Below, in pieces: positions 46,592 to 58,072 of a stretch of 64,000 nucleotides of DNA. The notes under the pieces were generated by a model. That model did not search any database, had not been told where the DNA came from, and saw nothing but the letters and a program-made list of their open reading frames with translations. Source of the stretch: Streptomyces capillispiralis. GTDB lineage: Bacteria > Actinomycetota > Actinomycetes > Streptomycetales > Streptomycetaceae. Location: the NCBI RefSeq assembly GCF_007829875.1, contig NZ_VIWV01000001.1, forward strand, positions 2,884,501 through 2,948,500, in the 5' to 3' direction. The position numbers were made by a program, and so were the translations under genes. How positions within the stretch are numbered: the stretch's first letter is position 1; each line of letters opens with the position of its first letter.

Positions 46592-46653
46592 CAGCACATG
46601 GGGCGGGGCCCCGTCGGATCGGCCGATCCGACGGGGCCCCGGCCCATGTGCTG
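46592..46653. terminator. Exceptionally long bidirectional terminator
   Basis: Arms 46592-46622 and 46623-46653 pair over 31 bp with one mismatch; the inner 18 bp are perfect (GGGGCCCCGTCGGATCGG and its complement). It lies between convergent genes ending at 46580 and 46659. Confidence 0.85.
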
Positions 46654-46658
46654 TACGC

Positions 46659-47183
46659 CTACTCGGTGCGCAGCGCCCCCGCCATCGTCGCCAGCTGCCC
46701 GAAGGACGCGGTGCCCGTGACCACGGTGGTCGAGCCCTCGGTGCCCTCCAGGACCAGGGCGTCGTAGTGGTCGCCCTCGTAGCGGGTCCACGTCTCGCCG
46801 CCGATGCGCTGGGTGGCGTCGGTCTTCTCCGCGCCCTGGGTGGCGTCCTCGATGAACGGCTCCCGCTTGCCCGCGGACTGCTCCACCGCCACGTACTCCC
46901 CGTCGGGGGCGTGGAAACCGAGGTGCCAGGCGTCGGCGTCCTCGCCCCGGAAGCGGACCGAGGTGGGCTTCCACTCCCCGGGCAGGCCCTCGGGGGCGGC
47001 CACGGGGTAGGAGGCGGCCCTGCGGGCCGTGAGGAGGTCGACCCGGTAGTCGACCCGCTTGACGGGGGGCTCGCCGTCCTCGTGCGGGATGAACAGCCAG
47101 ACCACTCCCGCCGCGAGCACGATGAGGGCCAGGGAGAGGATCATGTCCCGGGCCGTTTTCTGCATGCTGCTCGTTCCTGCCAC
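46659..47183 (-). CDS. DUF4245-like membrane-anchored protein
   Basis: 174 aa. One N-terminal membrane helix (MILSLALIVLAAGVVWLFI, about 14-32), then an extracytoplasmic domain of the DUF4245 type (VDYRVDLLTARRAASYPVAAPEGLPGEWKPTSVRF in parts; WTRYEGDHYDALVL; VVTGTASFGQLATMAGAL). Start GTG 47183, with an internal ATG at residue 7 as an alternative. It is divergent from glpX with 124 bp between. Function unknown; conserved beside glpX in actinobacteria as far as I recall. Confidence 0.85.
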   Translation of the reverse strand: MAGTSSMQKTARDMILSLALIVLAAGVVWLFIPHEDGEPPVKRVDYRVDLLTARRAASYPVAAPEGLPGEWKPTSVRFRGEDADAWHLGFHAPDGEYVAVEQSAGKREPFIEDATQGAEKTDATQRIGGETWTRYEGDHYDALVLEGTEGSTTVVTGTASFGQLATMAGALRTE

Positions 47184-47307
47184 GCCCCCTATCGTCGCAG
47201 GTGCCCGAAGCGCTCATCCGTGGGGGCCCCTGCTCATTTTGTCTGCCTGACGATAGAGTCGTGGCCAACCCTCATCCGGCCGTCGTCGTACAGAAAGGTG
47301 CGCTCCG

Positions 47308-48342
47308 ATGACCGAACACCATCACTTGCCGTCCGAGCTCGATGTGCCCTCCGAGGCACCCGACCGCAACCTCGCCCTGGAGCTCGTACGGGTCACCGAG
47401 GCCGCGGCGATGGCCGCGGGCCGCTGGGTAGGGCGCGGGGACAAGAACGGCGCGGACGGCGCCGCGGTACGTGCCATGCGCACGCTGGTCTCCACCGTCT
47501 CGATGAACGGCGTGGTCGTCATCGGCGAGGGCGAGAAGGACGAGGCCCCGATGCTCTTCAACGGGGAGCGCGTGGGCGACGGGACCGGCCCCGAGTGCGA
47601 CATCGCCGTCGACCCGATCGACGGGACCACGCTGACCGCCAAGGGCATGACGAACGCGATCGCGGTGCTGGCCGCCGCCGAGCGCGGATCGATGTTCGAC
47701 CCCTCGGCCGTGTTCTACATGGACAAGCTGGTCACCGGCCCGGAGGCGGCCGACTTCGTCGACATCAACGCGCCGGTGAACGTGAACATCCGGCGGGTCG
47801 CGAAGGCCAAGCGGGTCACCCCCGAGGACGTCACCGTCGTGATCCTCGACCGGCCCCGGCACGAGGGCATCATCCAGGAGATCCGGGAGACCGGCGCCCG
47901 CATCAAGCTGATCTCCGACGGCGATGTGGCCGGCTCGATCCTCGCGCTGCGCGAGGGCACCGGCATCGACCTGCTGCTCGGTGTCGGCGGCACCCCCGAG
48001 GGCATCATCTCGGCGTGCGCGGTGAAGTGCCTGGGCGGCACCATCCAGGGCAAGCTGTGGCCCAAGGACGACGAGGAGCGGCAGCGGGCCATCGACGCGG
48101 GGCACGACCTCGACCGCGTGCTGACCACCGACGACCTGGTCTCCGGGGAGAACGTCTTCTTCGTGGCGACCGGGATCACCGACGGGGAGCTGCTGCGGGG
48201 GGTGCGGTACCGGCCGGAGACGGCGACGACCGACTCGATCGTGATGCGGTCGAAGTCGGGGACGGTGCGGAGGATCGATTCCGAGCACCGGTTGAGCAAG
48301 CTGCGGGCGTACAGTGCGGTCGACTTCGACCGGGCGAAGTGA
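47308..48342 (+). CDS. glpX: Fructose-1,6-bisphosphatase, class II
   Basis: 344-aa Mn-dependent gluconeogenic phosphatase. GlpX motifs: [18 protein letters not shown] (metal-binding Glu/Asp), [31 protein letters not shown], and [23 protein letters not shown] 47308 with AAAGGTG upstream. In actinobacteria this is usually the main FBPase. It is followed by intergenic repeats. Confidence 0.95.
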   Translation: MTEHHHLPSELDVPSEAPDRNLALELVRVTEAAAMAAGRWVGRGDKNGADGAAVRAMRTLVSTVSMNGVVVIGEGEKDEAPMLFNGERVGDGTGPECDIAVDPIDGTTLTAKGMTNAIAVLAAAERGSMFDPSAVFYMDKLVTGPEAADFVDINAPVNVNIRRVAKAKRVTPEDVTVVILDRPRHEGIIQEIRETGARIKLISDGDVAGSILALREGTGIDLLLGVGGTPEGIISACAVKCLGGTIQGKLWPKDDEERQRAIDAGHDLDRVLTTDDLVSGENVFFVATGITDGELLRGVRYRPETATTDSIVMRSKSGTVRRIDSEHRLSKLRAYSAVDFDRAK

Positions 48343-48680
48343 GAGGCGCTTCGTGCGCCGTGGCGCGGGGGTTGTCCAGCGCTGGGGCGCTGTAGCTCCG
48401 CGGGGCTTGTACGGCCGGGTGTACGGGTGCGGGTGGGTTGTGGCTGGTCGCGCAGTTCCCCGCGCCCCTGAAAGGGGCTGCCCAGCCCGGCGCCGGAAAG
48501 GGCGCCCCCTGGGAGCTGCGCAGAGGCCTGCGCGGGTGGGTTGTGGCTGGTCGCGCAGTTCCCCGCGCCCCTGAACCGGGCTGCCCAGCCCGGCGCCGGA
48601 GAGGGCGCCCCTAGGAGCCCCGCAGGGGCCTGTGCGGTGTTGAGAAGGGCGCCCCCTGTGCGGAGGGGGCGCCCTGCTCG
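48343..48680. repeat. Intergenic repeat pair of Streptomyces type
   Basis: 338 bp without a gene. An 86-87-bp sequence occurs twice, at 48429-48515 and 48532-48617, about 103 bp apart and nearly identical, with three substitutions and small changes at the end. Each has the core TGGCTGGTCGCGCAGTTCCC then CGCGCCCCTG and small GC hairpins. From memory, this core is dispersed widely in intergenic regions of Streptomyces chromosomes. Confidence 0.8.
48646..48675 (-). terminator. Terminator after the WhiB-like gene
   Basis: AGGGCGCCCCCT (48646-48657) pairs with AGGGGGCGCCCT (48664-48675), loop 6 nt. It lies just beyond the stop of the WhiB-like gene at 48681. Confidence 0.7.
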
Positions 48681-49055
48681 TCAGCCGGCTGCCGCTATGC
48701 GGCCCGTGCGGGCGGCCTTCTTCAGTTCCATGTCGCGGCGCCGGCGGCGGGCCAGCACCACGCGGCGCTCGGCGGCGGTCAGACCGCCCCAGACGCCGTA
48801 GGGCTCGGGCTGGAGCAGGGCGTGCTCGCGGCACTCGACCATCACCGGGCAGCGGGCGCAGACCCGCTTGGCCGCTTCCTCGCGGGAGAGCCGCGCGGCG
48901 GTGGGTTCCTTCGAGGGCGCGAAGAACAGCCCCGCCTCGTCACGCCGGCACACCGCCTCGGTGTGCCAGGGGGCATCCTGGTCCCTGTCCCGCGCTGCCG
49001 CTCGCTGGGCCGGAACGGCGGCTACCTGCAGGGACGAATGCGGCGGTTGCAGCAC
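48681..49055 (-). CDS. WhiB-like iron-sulfur transcription factor
   Basis: 124 aa. Four Cys ligands for a [4Fe-4S] cluster: AVCRRDEAGLFF (about Cys36), then VCARCPVMVEC with C-x2-C-x5-C spacing (Cys66, Cys69, Cys75). The GVWGGLTAAERR turn and the basic ARRRRRD tail contact sigma factor and DNA. GTG 49055 has AGGAG 6 bases upstream. Beside glpX in S. coelicolor I recall a wbl gene (wblI), so that is a possible symbol, but the Cys/turn sequence alone does not fix the subfamily. Confidence 0.9.
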   Translation of the reverse strand: MLQPPHSSLQVAAVPAQRAAARDRDQDAPWHTEAVCRRDEAGLFFAPSKEPTAARLSREEAAKRVCARCPVMVECREHALLQPEPYGVWGGLTAAERRVVLARRRRRDMELKKAARTGRIAAAG

Positions 49056-49174
49056 GGTCTACTCCTGACGACGGCTTCGCGAGCGAGAGACGATGCAGCA
49101 AGGCTTACCCGATGTACGCGCGCCTATGCACTGAGTCCCGAACGCGGCTCCGCGTGCGCCGATGCGCCGGGGGT

Positions 49175-49870
49175 TCAATGGCCGAGATGCCTCCGCACGC
49201 TCCTGTCGACCTTGCGCTGCACCGTGTCGAGAATGTCCGCGACGATCTTGCCGCGCCGGGGCCGCGCCTCGACGCTGCCGAGCACCGCCCAGCCGTCCAC
49301 GTAGACCACGGGCGCCTCGGGGTCGGCCGCGTCCAGGGTGTCCGTCTCGAAGTTGCCGAGCACGCCGCCGCCCATGCCGCGCAGCGACACGTTCTCCGGG
49401 ACGCGGACCTCGACGCTGCCGAAGACGGCGAACGCTTTGATCACGACCTGCTGGTGGTCGAAGAGCGCCTCACTGAGGTCGATCTCCACACTGCCGAAGA
49501 CCGCGTACGCGTGGATGCGGCGGCCGATCCGCCGGCGGCCCTTGCGGACGGCGGCGCTGAAGACCGCGACCACGTTGTCGTCGGGGTCCACGGGGATCGC
49601 GCCGGCGGTCGGGCGGCTCGGCACGGCGGCGTGGGCCGCGCGCCGCTGGTGTGCCACCGGCAGGTCCTGGACGAACACGTCCAGCTCCCCGACGGTCTTG
49701 GCGGCCAGCACGCCCTCGACGCGCTCCGCGTGCTCGTCGGCGGTCAGGCGGCCCTCGGCGAGGGCTTCGCGCAGGAGGTCGGCGATCCGGTCCCGGTCGG
49801 CGTCGGAGGCGCGCAGCTCGGCGGTCCGCGGCGCCGCGTCCGGCTGCTGAGCGTGCTTCTGGAGGTCCAC
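49175..49870 (-). CDS. DUF1707 and LiaF-C-like domain protein
   Basis: 231 aa. The N-terminal DUF1707 domain (about 18-72; ELRASDADRDRIADLLREALAEGRLTADEHAERVEGVLAAKTVGEL in parts) is common on actinobacterial envelope-stress proteins. The C-terminal half has repeated VFGSVEIDLSEA, VFGSVEVRVPENV and VLGSVEARP blades, as in LiaF C-terminal beta-helical domains. No membrane helix. Start GTG 49870. It probably senses or answers envelope stress, but no partner two-component system is nearby. Confidence 0.85.
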   Translation of the reverse strand: MDLQKHAQQPDAAPRTAELRASDADRDRIADLLREALAEGRLTADEHAERVEGVLAAKTVGELDVFVQDLPVAHQRRAAHAAVPSRPTAGAIPVDPDDNVVAVFSAAVRKGRRRIGRRIHAYAVFGSVEIDLSEALFDHQQVVIKAFAVFGSVEVRVPENVSLRGMGGGVLGNFETDTLDAADPEAPVVYVDGWAVLGSVEARPRRGKIVADILDTVQRKVDRSVRRHLGH

Positions 49871-50025
49871 CGCCCCAGCGTACCCAAACGCGATAGATCG
49901 CGACTACCCCTCGGCGGGGACAACTGAGGACACCCTCACAAGCCCGCCGCCGACGGCAGGTCCTAGGCTGGTCGACGCCCGCCGATGGAGGCGGGCGGTC
50001 TTCCGTCGAGTGAGGAATGGGCGAG

Positions 50026-51684
<1,659 letters not shown>

Positions 51685-51707
51685 GCCCGCGCCCGTAGAC
51701 GCTTCTC

Positions 51708-51738
51708 ACGCCCCCGCCGGTCCGACCGGCGGGGGCGT
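51708..51738 (+). terminator. Terminator after the class I fumarase
   Basis: ACGCCCCCGCCGG (51708-51720) pairs with CCGGCGGGGGCGT (51726-51738), loop 5 nt. It lies just inside the islet side of the left repeat, so it may have arrived with the insert or been part of the original locus. Confidence 0.75.
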
Positions 51739-51894
51739 TGTCGTGCCGTTGCGGGACTGCTCGGTCTCGACCGATCACAGGTGGATACACATCCCGCACG
51801 ACGGACCGATCGTGGCGCTCTGGGACAATCTGCCTCACCGCCACGAAACGAGCCATCAACCCGCCCCGTCCCACCTTGAAAACCTCGGCAGCCG

Positions 51895-52599
51895 TTATCT
51901 GCTGCGAGCCCCAGGAGGTCTCATGGGCGTTACATTTGAGGCAATCTCCCTGGGGCCCCGTGGCTTATATTCACTACGCACGAGTCGCGCCTCGGACACG
52001 GGGGCACGGCGAGCGGCGTCTGCAATACTTGGTGAAGATTCATGGATGCCATTCACCGAATGCACTCGATGGCCTCCGTGCGAGGTTGCGGTGGGATTTT
52101 CCGGAATACTCCCGGTGCTCGCCCTGAAACTGCGAGCGACGGGAAAGTTGGGAGTCGTGAGGCTGGGGGTGCGCACCTCTGGGCCCGCCGCACGGCGGGC
52201 ATCGAACCCGAGAGGATATCGACCTTGCACATTGCCGGCGTTTGACAAACCGGGCACAGCGTACCGCAAGGGTGCACTTTGACGCACATTCATTTCCTGC
52301 GCCGCTTTTCGCGAAGCAATCATCTCAGCCAACGCGAAGGCGCCTCCAGCCAAGAGAACACTTGCTCCGACAATGAGGAGTGGGGGGAATGCCAGGCTGC
52401 CAAGACAGAGGCCGGCGCCGCAGGCGAGAGTAACCGTTTTTGCAATGCTGTAGAATCTCGCCTTTGCTTTGACCGCACTCGACGGAGAGGCTCCTCGGCT
52501 TCGGGTGGGCCGAACCTCGCGATGTGCGCTCCGATCAGGGTTTTCCATTATCACTACGCCCCTATTTCGATTTTTTTCCACCCGACTACTCTTAGGCAT
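51895..52599 (-). CDS. Unrecognised membrane protein of the islet
   Basis: 234 aa (217 aa from an internal ATG at 52548, which is also a plausible start). A basic N-terminus is followed by two adjacent hydrophobic segments, TVTLACGAGLCLGSLAFPPL and LIVGASVLLAGGAFALAEMI (about 54-93), probably a helical hairpin in the membrane. A long Ser/Pro/Arg-rich tail of about 140 residues looks disordered. Codon use is unlike the neighbours. It is the last gene of the three-gene islet. No family is recognised. Confidence 0.55.
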   Translation of the reverse strand: MPKSSRVEKNRNRGVVIMENPDRSAHREVRPTRSRGASPSSAVKAKARFYSIAKTVTLACGAGLCLGSLAFPPLLIVGASVLLAGGAFALAEMIASRKAAQEMNVRQSAPLRYAVPGLSNAGNVQGRYPLGFDARRAAGPEVRTPSLTTPNFPVARSFRASTGSIPENPTATSHGGHRVHSVNGIHESSPSIADAARRAPVSEARLVRSEYKPRGPREIASNVTPMRPPGARSR

Positions 52600-52853
52600 T
52601 TACCAGTAGTACGTACCGGACCCAGAGCAGGTTCAGGGCAGTCGCTAACGGGTTCCCCCGCGATTGATCGGGTCGGGACCGTGACATGGCGAGGGCAGCG
52701 CGGCTTCTTCGAGTGCTCGACGAACTTGGACCCAGGTGGCAATCACGGTACGAGAGCGAGCGTCACGACCGGCGCGGACGCGACCGCCGCCGGCTGGCAG
52801 GGGCGGCGCCGGACCGCCGTGGTGAGTGAGCTCATACGTTCCGACCGAGCGGA

Positions 52854-53594
52854 TCACGGTGCAATTGCCGAGCGCCCCGAATTCGGAGCTTGAACATTGC
52901 CGGGAACCGCCGCGCCAACCTGCGGGGATGCGGGTGCAGTGCTTGCTGGAACGGTACCGCGAGCGCGGGCGGCATCTGCCAGTGAAGTGTGGGCGCGCCT
53001 TTTAAAATTTGAACTCGGAAGAACATCGCGGGGGAGATCAGGTTCGAGATGAATGATCAGCTCGCGAGCTAGATTGTGGACTTCCTGGGCAAATTTCTTA
53101 TGCTCGGCCCGAATAAGATCTTCCGAGAGTTGCGTATATTCGGCTGCCCCCCTGAAGACCTCATCCGCGTTCCTCTTGAAACGACTCCGGTCCGCATCGA
53201 AGAATCCAGTGTCACTGAAAAATTCTACATCCGTTTCCCCATGGAAACTCTCATATGCGAGATGATGCTTTATGTAATCTTGCTTTTCTTTGCCTTTGAG
53301 CTTCGAAACTGCGGTCGATATCACTTCAACGATGGCTAGGTCCAATACCGTGAACATCCCATCGCTGGCTTTCGTCTTGTCGACGCGGGCTCGCCATTCG
53401 GGATCCTTTCTGGCCTGCTCTTCCAGAAATTTCGCATTCCGCTCCTGTATGGACGCCACAAGCTTGGCGCAGCTCTCCGCTCGCTTCTGGTTCAGCTTCG
53501 GGAGAGAGGCGTTATAGATGGCGAGAAGCGGATCGCTGGGGAAGGACACGTCGGAGCTCTGAGGTGTTTCCGAGTTGCTAGCCGGTGCAGGCAT
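52854..53594 (-). CDS. Unrecognised helical protein of the islet
   Basis: 246 aa, predominantly alpha-helical and charged; no signal peptide. Central text includes FTVLDLAIVEVISTAVSKLK, DYIKHHLAYESFHGETDVEF and FAQEVHNLARELIIHLEPDL, possibly helical-bundle packing. Pro/Ala/Ser-rich N- and C-terminal ends. ATG 53594 has AAAGGA about 7 bases upstream. It follows a small TTA-containing gene by 9 bp and precedes the membrane protein by 254 bp. No family recognised; a phage, toxin or defence role cannot be supported or excluded. Confidence 0.65.
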   Translation of the reverse strand: MPAPASNSETPQSSDVSFPSDPLLAIYNASLPKLNQKRAESCAKLVASIQERNAKFLEEQARKDPEWRARVDKTKASDGMFTVLDLAIVEVISTAVSKLKGKEKQDYIKHHLAYESFHGETDVEFFSDTGFFDADRSRFKRNADEVFRGAAEYTQLSEDLIRAEHKKFAQEVHNLARELIIHLEPDLPRDVLPSSNFKRRAHTSLADAARARGTVPASTAPASPQVGAAVPGNVQAPNSGRSAIAP

Positions 53595-53603
53595 TTTTTT
53601 CCT

Positions 53604-53768
53604 TTAGCGTAAGGAGGCCAGTGCAATAGATATTAAACCGGCCGCATTAACTTCTTCTTGCCGAGCCTCTTGACCTCGAAGTTTCGTGTCCGCTTCCGAT
53701 GGGCTGTGGTGGGACGGGGCGGGGTCTTCGTCGGGCGGGTCGGAGGTGTCGTTCAGTTCTGAAACCAC
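53604..53768 (-). CDS. Small TTA-containing ORF at the head of the islet operon
   Basis: 54 aa from GTG 53768 (ribosome site weak). Acidic, Pro/Ser-rich first half (SELNDTSDPPDEDPAPSHH), then EARQEEVNAAGLISIALASLR. It contains two TTA leucine codons, near positions 44 and 53; in Streptomyces TTA codons depend on the bldA tRNA and are concentrated in accessory genes. It ends 9 bp before the next gene, suggesting coupling, and starts 28 bp inside the right repeat. It is short, so coding status is uncertain. Confidence 0.45.
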   Translation of the reverse strand: MVSELNDTSDPPDEDPAPSHHSPSEADTKLRGQEARQEEVNAAGLISIALASLR

Positions 53769-53795
53769 GCACCGAGGCCGGGTCGCTCGAAGGGG

Positions 53796-53827
53796 CCGGT
53801 GCGTCAGGCGTGAGCCCGCGCCCGTAG
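53796..53827. repeat. Right 32-bp direct repeat (att-like)
   Basis: Exact copy of 51667-51698, including the GTGCGTCAGGCGTGA segment that ends the fumarase gene. Here it is non-coding and separates the low-GC islet from normal high-GC sequence. Confidence 0.85.
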
Positions 53828-54016
53828 CGCCCGCAGACCCTCCTCCAGACCCCGCACGGGCCCAGGAAGGCACTCGGGAGCGGGAGGAGCGGTACGCCCA
53901 CCGGGCTGGTGTCGAAGGCACCGTCTTCCCAGGTGTTCGAACCCTCGGTCTGCGCTGCTCTGCCGGTGGCAGAACACCGGCCGGACCGGGCTGGACGATC
54001 ACTACAGTCCGGTCTC

Positions 54017-54763
54017 ATGACGACGACGGCAACGATTACGACGCGTACGGTCGAGTACCCGGCCGACGGTTTGACGATGATCGGGCACCTCGCGCTCCCG
54101 GCCGGTGCCGACCGCCGGCCCGCAGTGCTGCTAGGGCCGGAGGGCATGGGGCTCAGCGACGTCGAGCGCCGCCGGGCCGATGCTCTCGCCGAGCTGGGAT
54201 ACGTAGCGCTGGCCTTCGACCTTCACGGCGGGCGCTATCTGAGTGACCCCGAGGAGATGCTGGCCCGTTGCCTGCCCCTGCTCGCCGATCCCGACCGGAT
54301 GCGGCACATCGGCCACGCGGCACTCGACGAGGTGCGCGCCGAACCCCGGACCGACCCCGACCGGATCGCCGCCATCGGCTACGGCACCGGGGGCGCCATC
54401 GCGCTGGAACTCGGGCGAGGCGGCGTCGACCTGCGCGCGATCGGGACGGTCAACGCGACCACCACGGGCCGACCGGGCGAGGCAGCGCGCATCCGCTGCC
54501 CGGTGTGGGCCGGGGTCGGATCGGAAGACCCGATCATGCCGCCCTCGCGACGCAACGCGTTCACCGCCGAGATGCAGGCGGCGGGCGTCGACTGGCGCCT
54601 GGCGATCTACGGCGGCGCCCTGCACGCCTTCCACCACCCGCCGGTCGACCACCCCGTGGTCCCCGGTGTCGGCTACCACCCACAGCACGCGCGGCGAGCC
54701 TGGCGCGACGTCGTCGACCTGCTCGCCGAGTGCCTGCCCGTGACGGAGGACCCAGGGGCATGA
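54017..54763 (+). CDS. Dienelactone-hydrolase-like protein lacking the usual nucleophile
   Basis: 248-aa alpha/beta-hydrolase of the dienelactone hydrolase family (VEYPADGLTMIGHLALPAG; RADALAELGYVALAFDLHGG). In the family the nucleophile elbow is GxCxGG; here it reads GYGTGG (IAAIGYGTGGAIALELG), with Gly in the nucleophile place, although the acid (GSEDPIMP) and His (GALHAFHHP) positions look kept. So it may be non-hydrolytic, or use another residue. ATG 54017 begins MTTTATITTRTVEYPADG; the open frame extends upstream towards the islet repeat. Single gene. Confidence 0.85.
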   Translation: MTTTATITTRTVEYPADGLTMIGHLALPAGADRRPAVLLGPEGMGLSDVERRRADALAELGYVALAFDLHGGRYLSDPEEMLARCLPLLADPDRMRHIGHAALDEVRAEPRTDPDRIAAIGYGTGGAIALELGRGGVDLRAIGTVNATTTGRPGEAARIRCPVWAGVGSEDPIMPPSRRNAFTAEMQAAGVDWRLAIYGGALHAFHHPPVDHPVVPGVGYHPQHARRAWRDVVDLLAECLPVTEDPGA

Positions 54764-55075
54764 CCCGGGCAGGCATGGATCTGTGACGAGGGAGCCGTGA
54801 CGAGACATCGACGCCGGCACTGGTGATCACCCACCTCCGTCGGACGGACCGTGCGCCGACGGTGTCCCCCGCCCCGGCTCCGGGCGGGGCCCCCGGGACA
54901 CGGACGGGCAGCGGATGTCCGTATAGCGGAATGTCTGTGCTTCTTTCGGACAACCTGGCCGCTGCCCTGTCCGTTCCGTTGACTGTCTCCTTCGCCGCTG
55001 TGAGTCTTCTCGCCGCTCCGACATGCACATGCCATGAGTGGCTCCACCCCACAGCCACCTCCCGGAGGAGACAAG
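54764..55075. promoter_or_regulatory. 312-bp control region upstream of the secreted aminopeptidase
   Basis: No gene. On the plus strand TTGACT (54979-54984) and GAGTCT (55002-55007), spaced 17 bp, form a plausible though weak promoter about 65 bp before the start. Nothing else was recognised. Confidence 0.35.
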
Positions 55076-56491
55076 GTGAAACGAAGATTCGCCGTGGCGG
55101 GCGTCCTGCTCGCCGTCGTGCTCGGCTGCGGCACACTCCCCGCCGCGGCCGCCGGCTCCGCCCCCGTCGCGGACACCCTCGCCGCGCCCGACGTGGACGT
55201 GACCAAGGTGACCGCCCACCTGAACGAGCTGAGCGCCATCGCGGGGCGCAACGGCGGCAACCGCCGGTCCACCGGCCAGGGTTACCGCGACTCCGTCGCC
55301 TATGTGAAGGGCAGGCTTCAGGCCGCCGGCTACACCGTCACCGAGCAGCCCTGCACCTCGGGCTGCACCAGCGGGGCCGGCCCCAACCTGATCGCCGAGT
55401 GGCCGCGGGGCGACGCCAACAACGTGATCATGTTCGGCGCCCACCTCGACAGCGTCTCGGCGGGCCCGGGCATGAACGACAACGGCTCCGGTTCGGCCGC
55501 CCTGCTCGAGAACGCCCTGACGCTGGCGCAGCAGAACCCCAGCATGGCCAACCGGGTCCGCTTCGCCTGGTGGACCGACGAGGAGCAGGGCCTCAACGGG
55601 TCCGACTTCTACGTCCGTTCCCTGGCCTCGGCGGAGCGCTCCCGGATCAAGGCGTACTACAACTTCGACATGGTCGCCTCCACCAACGGCGGCTACTTCA
55701 TCAACCACATCACCTCGTCCGCCGCCGCGCCCATGAAGGCGTACTGGGACTCGCTCGGGCTGCAGCCCGAGGAGAACACCGAGGGCGCCGGGCGCAGCGA
55801 CGACTACTCCTTCGAGCAGTACGGCATCCCCACCTCCGGCTACGCGATGGGGGCCAGTGCCCGCAAGACGTCGGCGCAGGCCGCGAAGTGGGGCGGGACC
55901 GCGGGTTCCGCCTACGACCCCTGCTACCACCGGTCGTGCGACACCCTCACCAACATCAACACCACCGGCCTCGACCGCGCGTCCGACGGCATCGCGCACA
56001 CCGTCTGGCAGCGGGCGGTGCTGGCCGGGACGGGCGGCTGCGACACCGCCGGCGTGGTGGCCAACGGCGGCTTCGAGAGCGGCACCACGCCGTGGGCCGG
56101 GGACACCGGCAGCATCGGCGCCCACTCGGGGCAGGCCGCCCACACCGGGACCCGGTTCGCCTGGCTGGCCGGGTACGGCAGCACGCGCACCGAGTCGATC
56201 AGCCAGTCGGTGACCGTGCCGGCCGGGTGCTCCCGGGCGACGCTGGACTACTGGCTGCACATCGACACCGACGAGTCCGGCTCGACGCCGTACGACAGGT
56301 TCACGGTGAAGGCCGGGGGCACCACGCTGGCCACCCTGTCCAACGCCGACGCCGGCAGCGGCTATGTGCAGCGTTCGGTGGATCTGACGGCGTACGCGGG
56401 GCAGACGGTGACCCTGACGTTCACCGGGAGCGAGGACTCCTCGCTGCAGACCGGCTTCGTCCTGGACGACGTGTCCCTGCGGAGCGGCTGA
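55076..56491 (+). CDS. Secreted M28-family zinc aminopeptidase with C-terminal accessory domain
   Basis: 471 aa, close in layout to the Streptomyces griseus aminopeptidase. Signal peptide about 1-30 ([16 protein letters not shown] ... LPAAAAG). Catalytic domain about 45-325 with the di-zinc ligands of the family: GAHLDSV (His), GMNDNGSG (Asp), [12 protein letters not shown] (Glu pair), YNFDMV (Asp) and CYHRSCD (His). The C-terminal region (about 330-471; [12 protein letters not shown] ... [11 protein letters not shown]) is a carbohydrate-binding-like jelly roll. GTG 55076 has GGAGGAGAC upstream; earlier in-frame starts lack a signal peptide. Extracellular peptide nutrition. Confidence 0.93.
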   Translation: MKRRFAVAGVLLAVVLGCGTLPAAAAGSAPVADTLAAPDVDVTKVTAHLNELSAIAGRNGGNRRSTGQGYRDSVAYVKGRLQAAGYTVTEQPCTSGCTSGAGPNLIAEWPRGDANNVIMFGAHLDSVSAGPGMNDNGSGSAALLENALTLAQQNPSMANRVRFAWWTDEEQGLNGSDFYVRSLASAERSRIKAYYNFDMVASTNGGYFINHITSSAAAPMKAYWDSLGLQPEENTEGAGRSDDYSFEQYGIPTSGYAMGASARKTSAQAAKWGGTAGSAYDPCYHRSCDTLTNINTTGLDRASDGIAHTVWQRAVLAGTGGCDTAGVVANGGFESGTTPWAGDTGSIGAHSGQAAHTGTRFAWLAGYGSTRTESISQSVTVPAGCSRATLDYWLHIDTDESGSTPYDRFTVKAGGTTLATLSNADAGSGYVQRSVDLTAYAGQTVTLTFTGSEDSSLQTGFVLDDVSLRSG

Positions 56492-56507
56492 GCACCCCCC
56501 ACGGGTG

Positions 56508-56536
56508 CGCCCCGCCGTGCTCCTTGCGGCGGGGCG
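56508..56536 (+). terminator. Terminator after the aminopeptidase gene
   Basis: CGCCCCGCCG (56508-56517) pairs with CGGCGGGGCG (56527-56536), loop 9 nt, starting 16 bp after the stop at 56491. Confidence 0.7.
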
Positions 56537-56596
56537 GCCGTCGTCGGGGAATACGCTCGTCCGGCACCGCTGCTGTGCATCTTCGGAGGTACGACC

Positions 56597-58000
<1,404 letters not shown>

Positions 58001-58072
58001 AGCCTGGTGCGCCGGGCGTGAACCGTGACGGACGCCGCAGCGTCGTATGCCTCGGGCACCTAATATCTGCGC

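Larger units (their letters stand above)
51699..53795. mobile_element. Low-GC islet between 32-bp direct repeats
   Basis: About 2.1 kb that is visibly richer in A/T than its flanks, with codons such as AAA, ATT, TTG and TTA that are rare elsewhere in the window. It carries three minus-strand genes and a terminator. Its ends coincide with an exact 32-bp repeat, one copy of which forms the fumarase 3' end, as expected for site-specific integration into a gene tail. No integrase, transposase or terminal inverted repeat is seen, so it would be a non-autonomous or decayed element. Confidence 0.6.

Noticed and set aside
52279..52893. Plus-strand 204-codon frame in the islet
   Set aside because: The minus-strand frames have ribosome sites and a membrane hairpin; this one lacks both and spans the gap between them.
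53925..53960. Possible tRNA remnant (GTTCGAA core) near the islet as an attachment site
   Set aside because: The flanking bases do not form a T-arm stem and no anticodon or acceptor arm fits; the repeated sequence is instead at the fumarase end.
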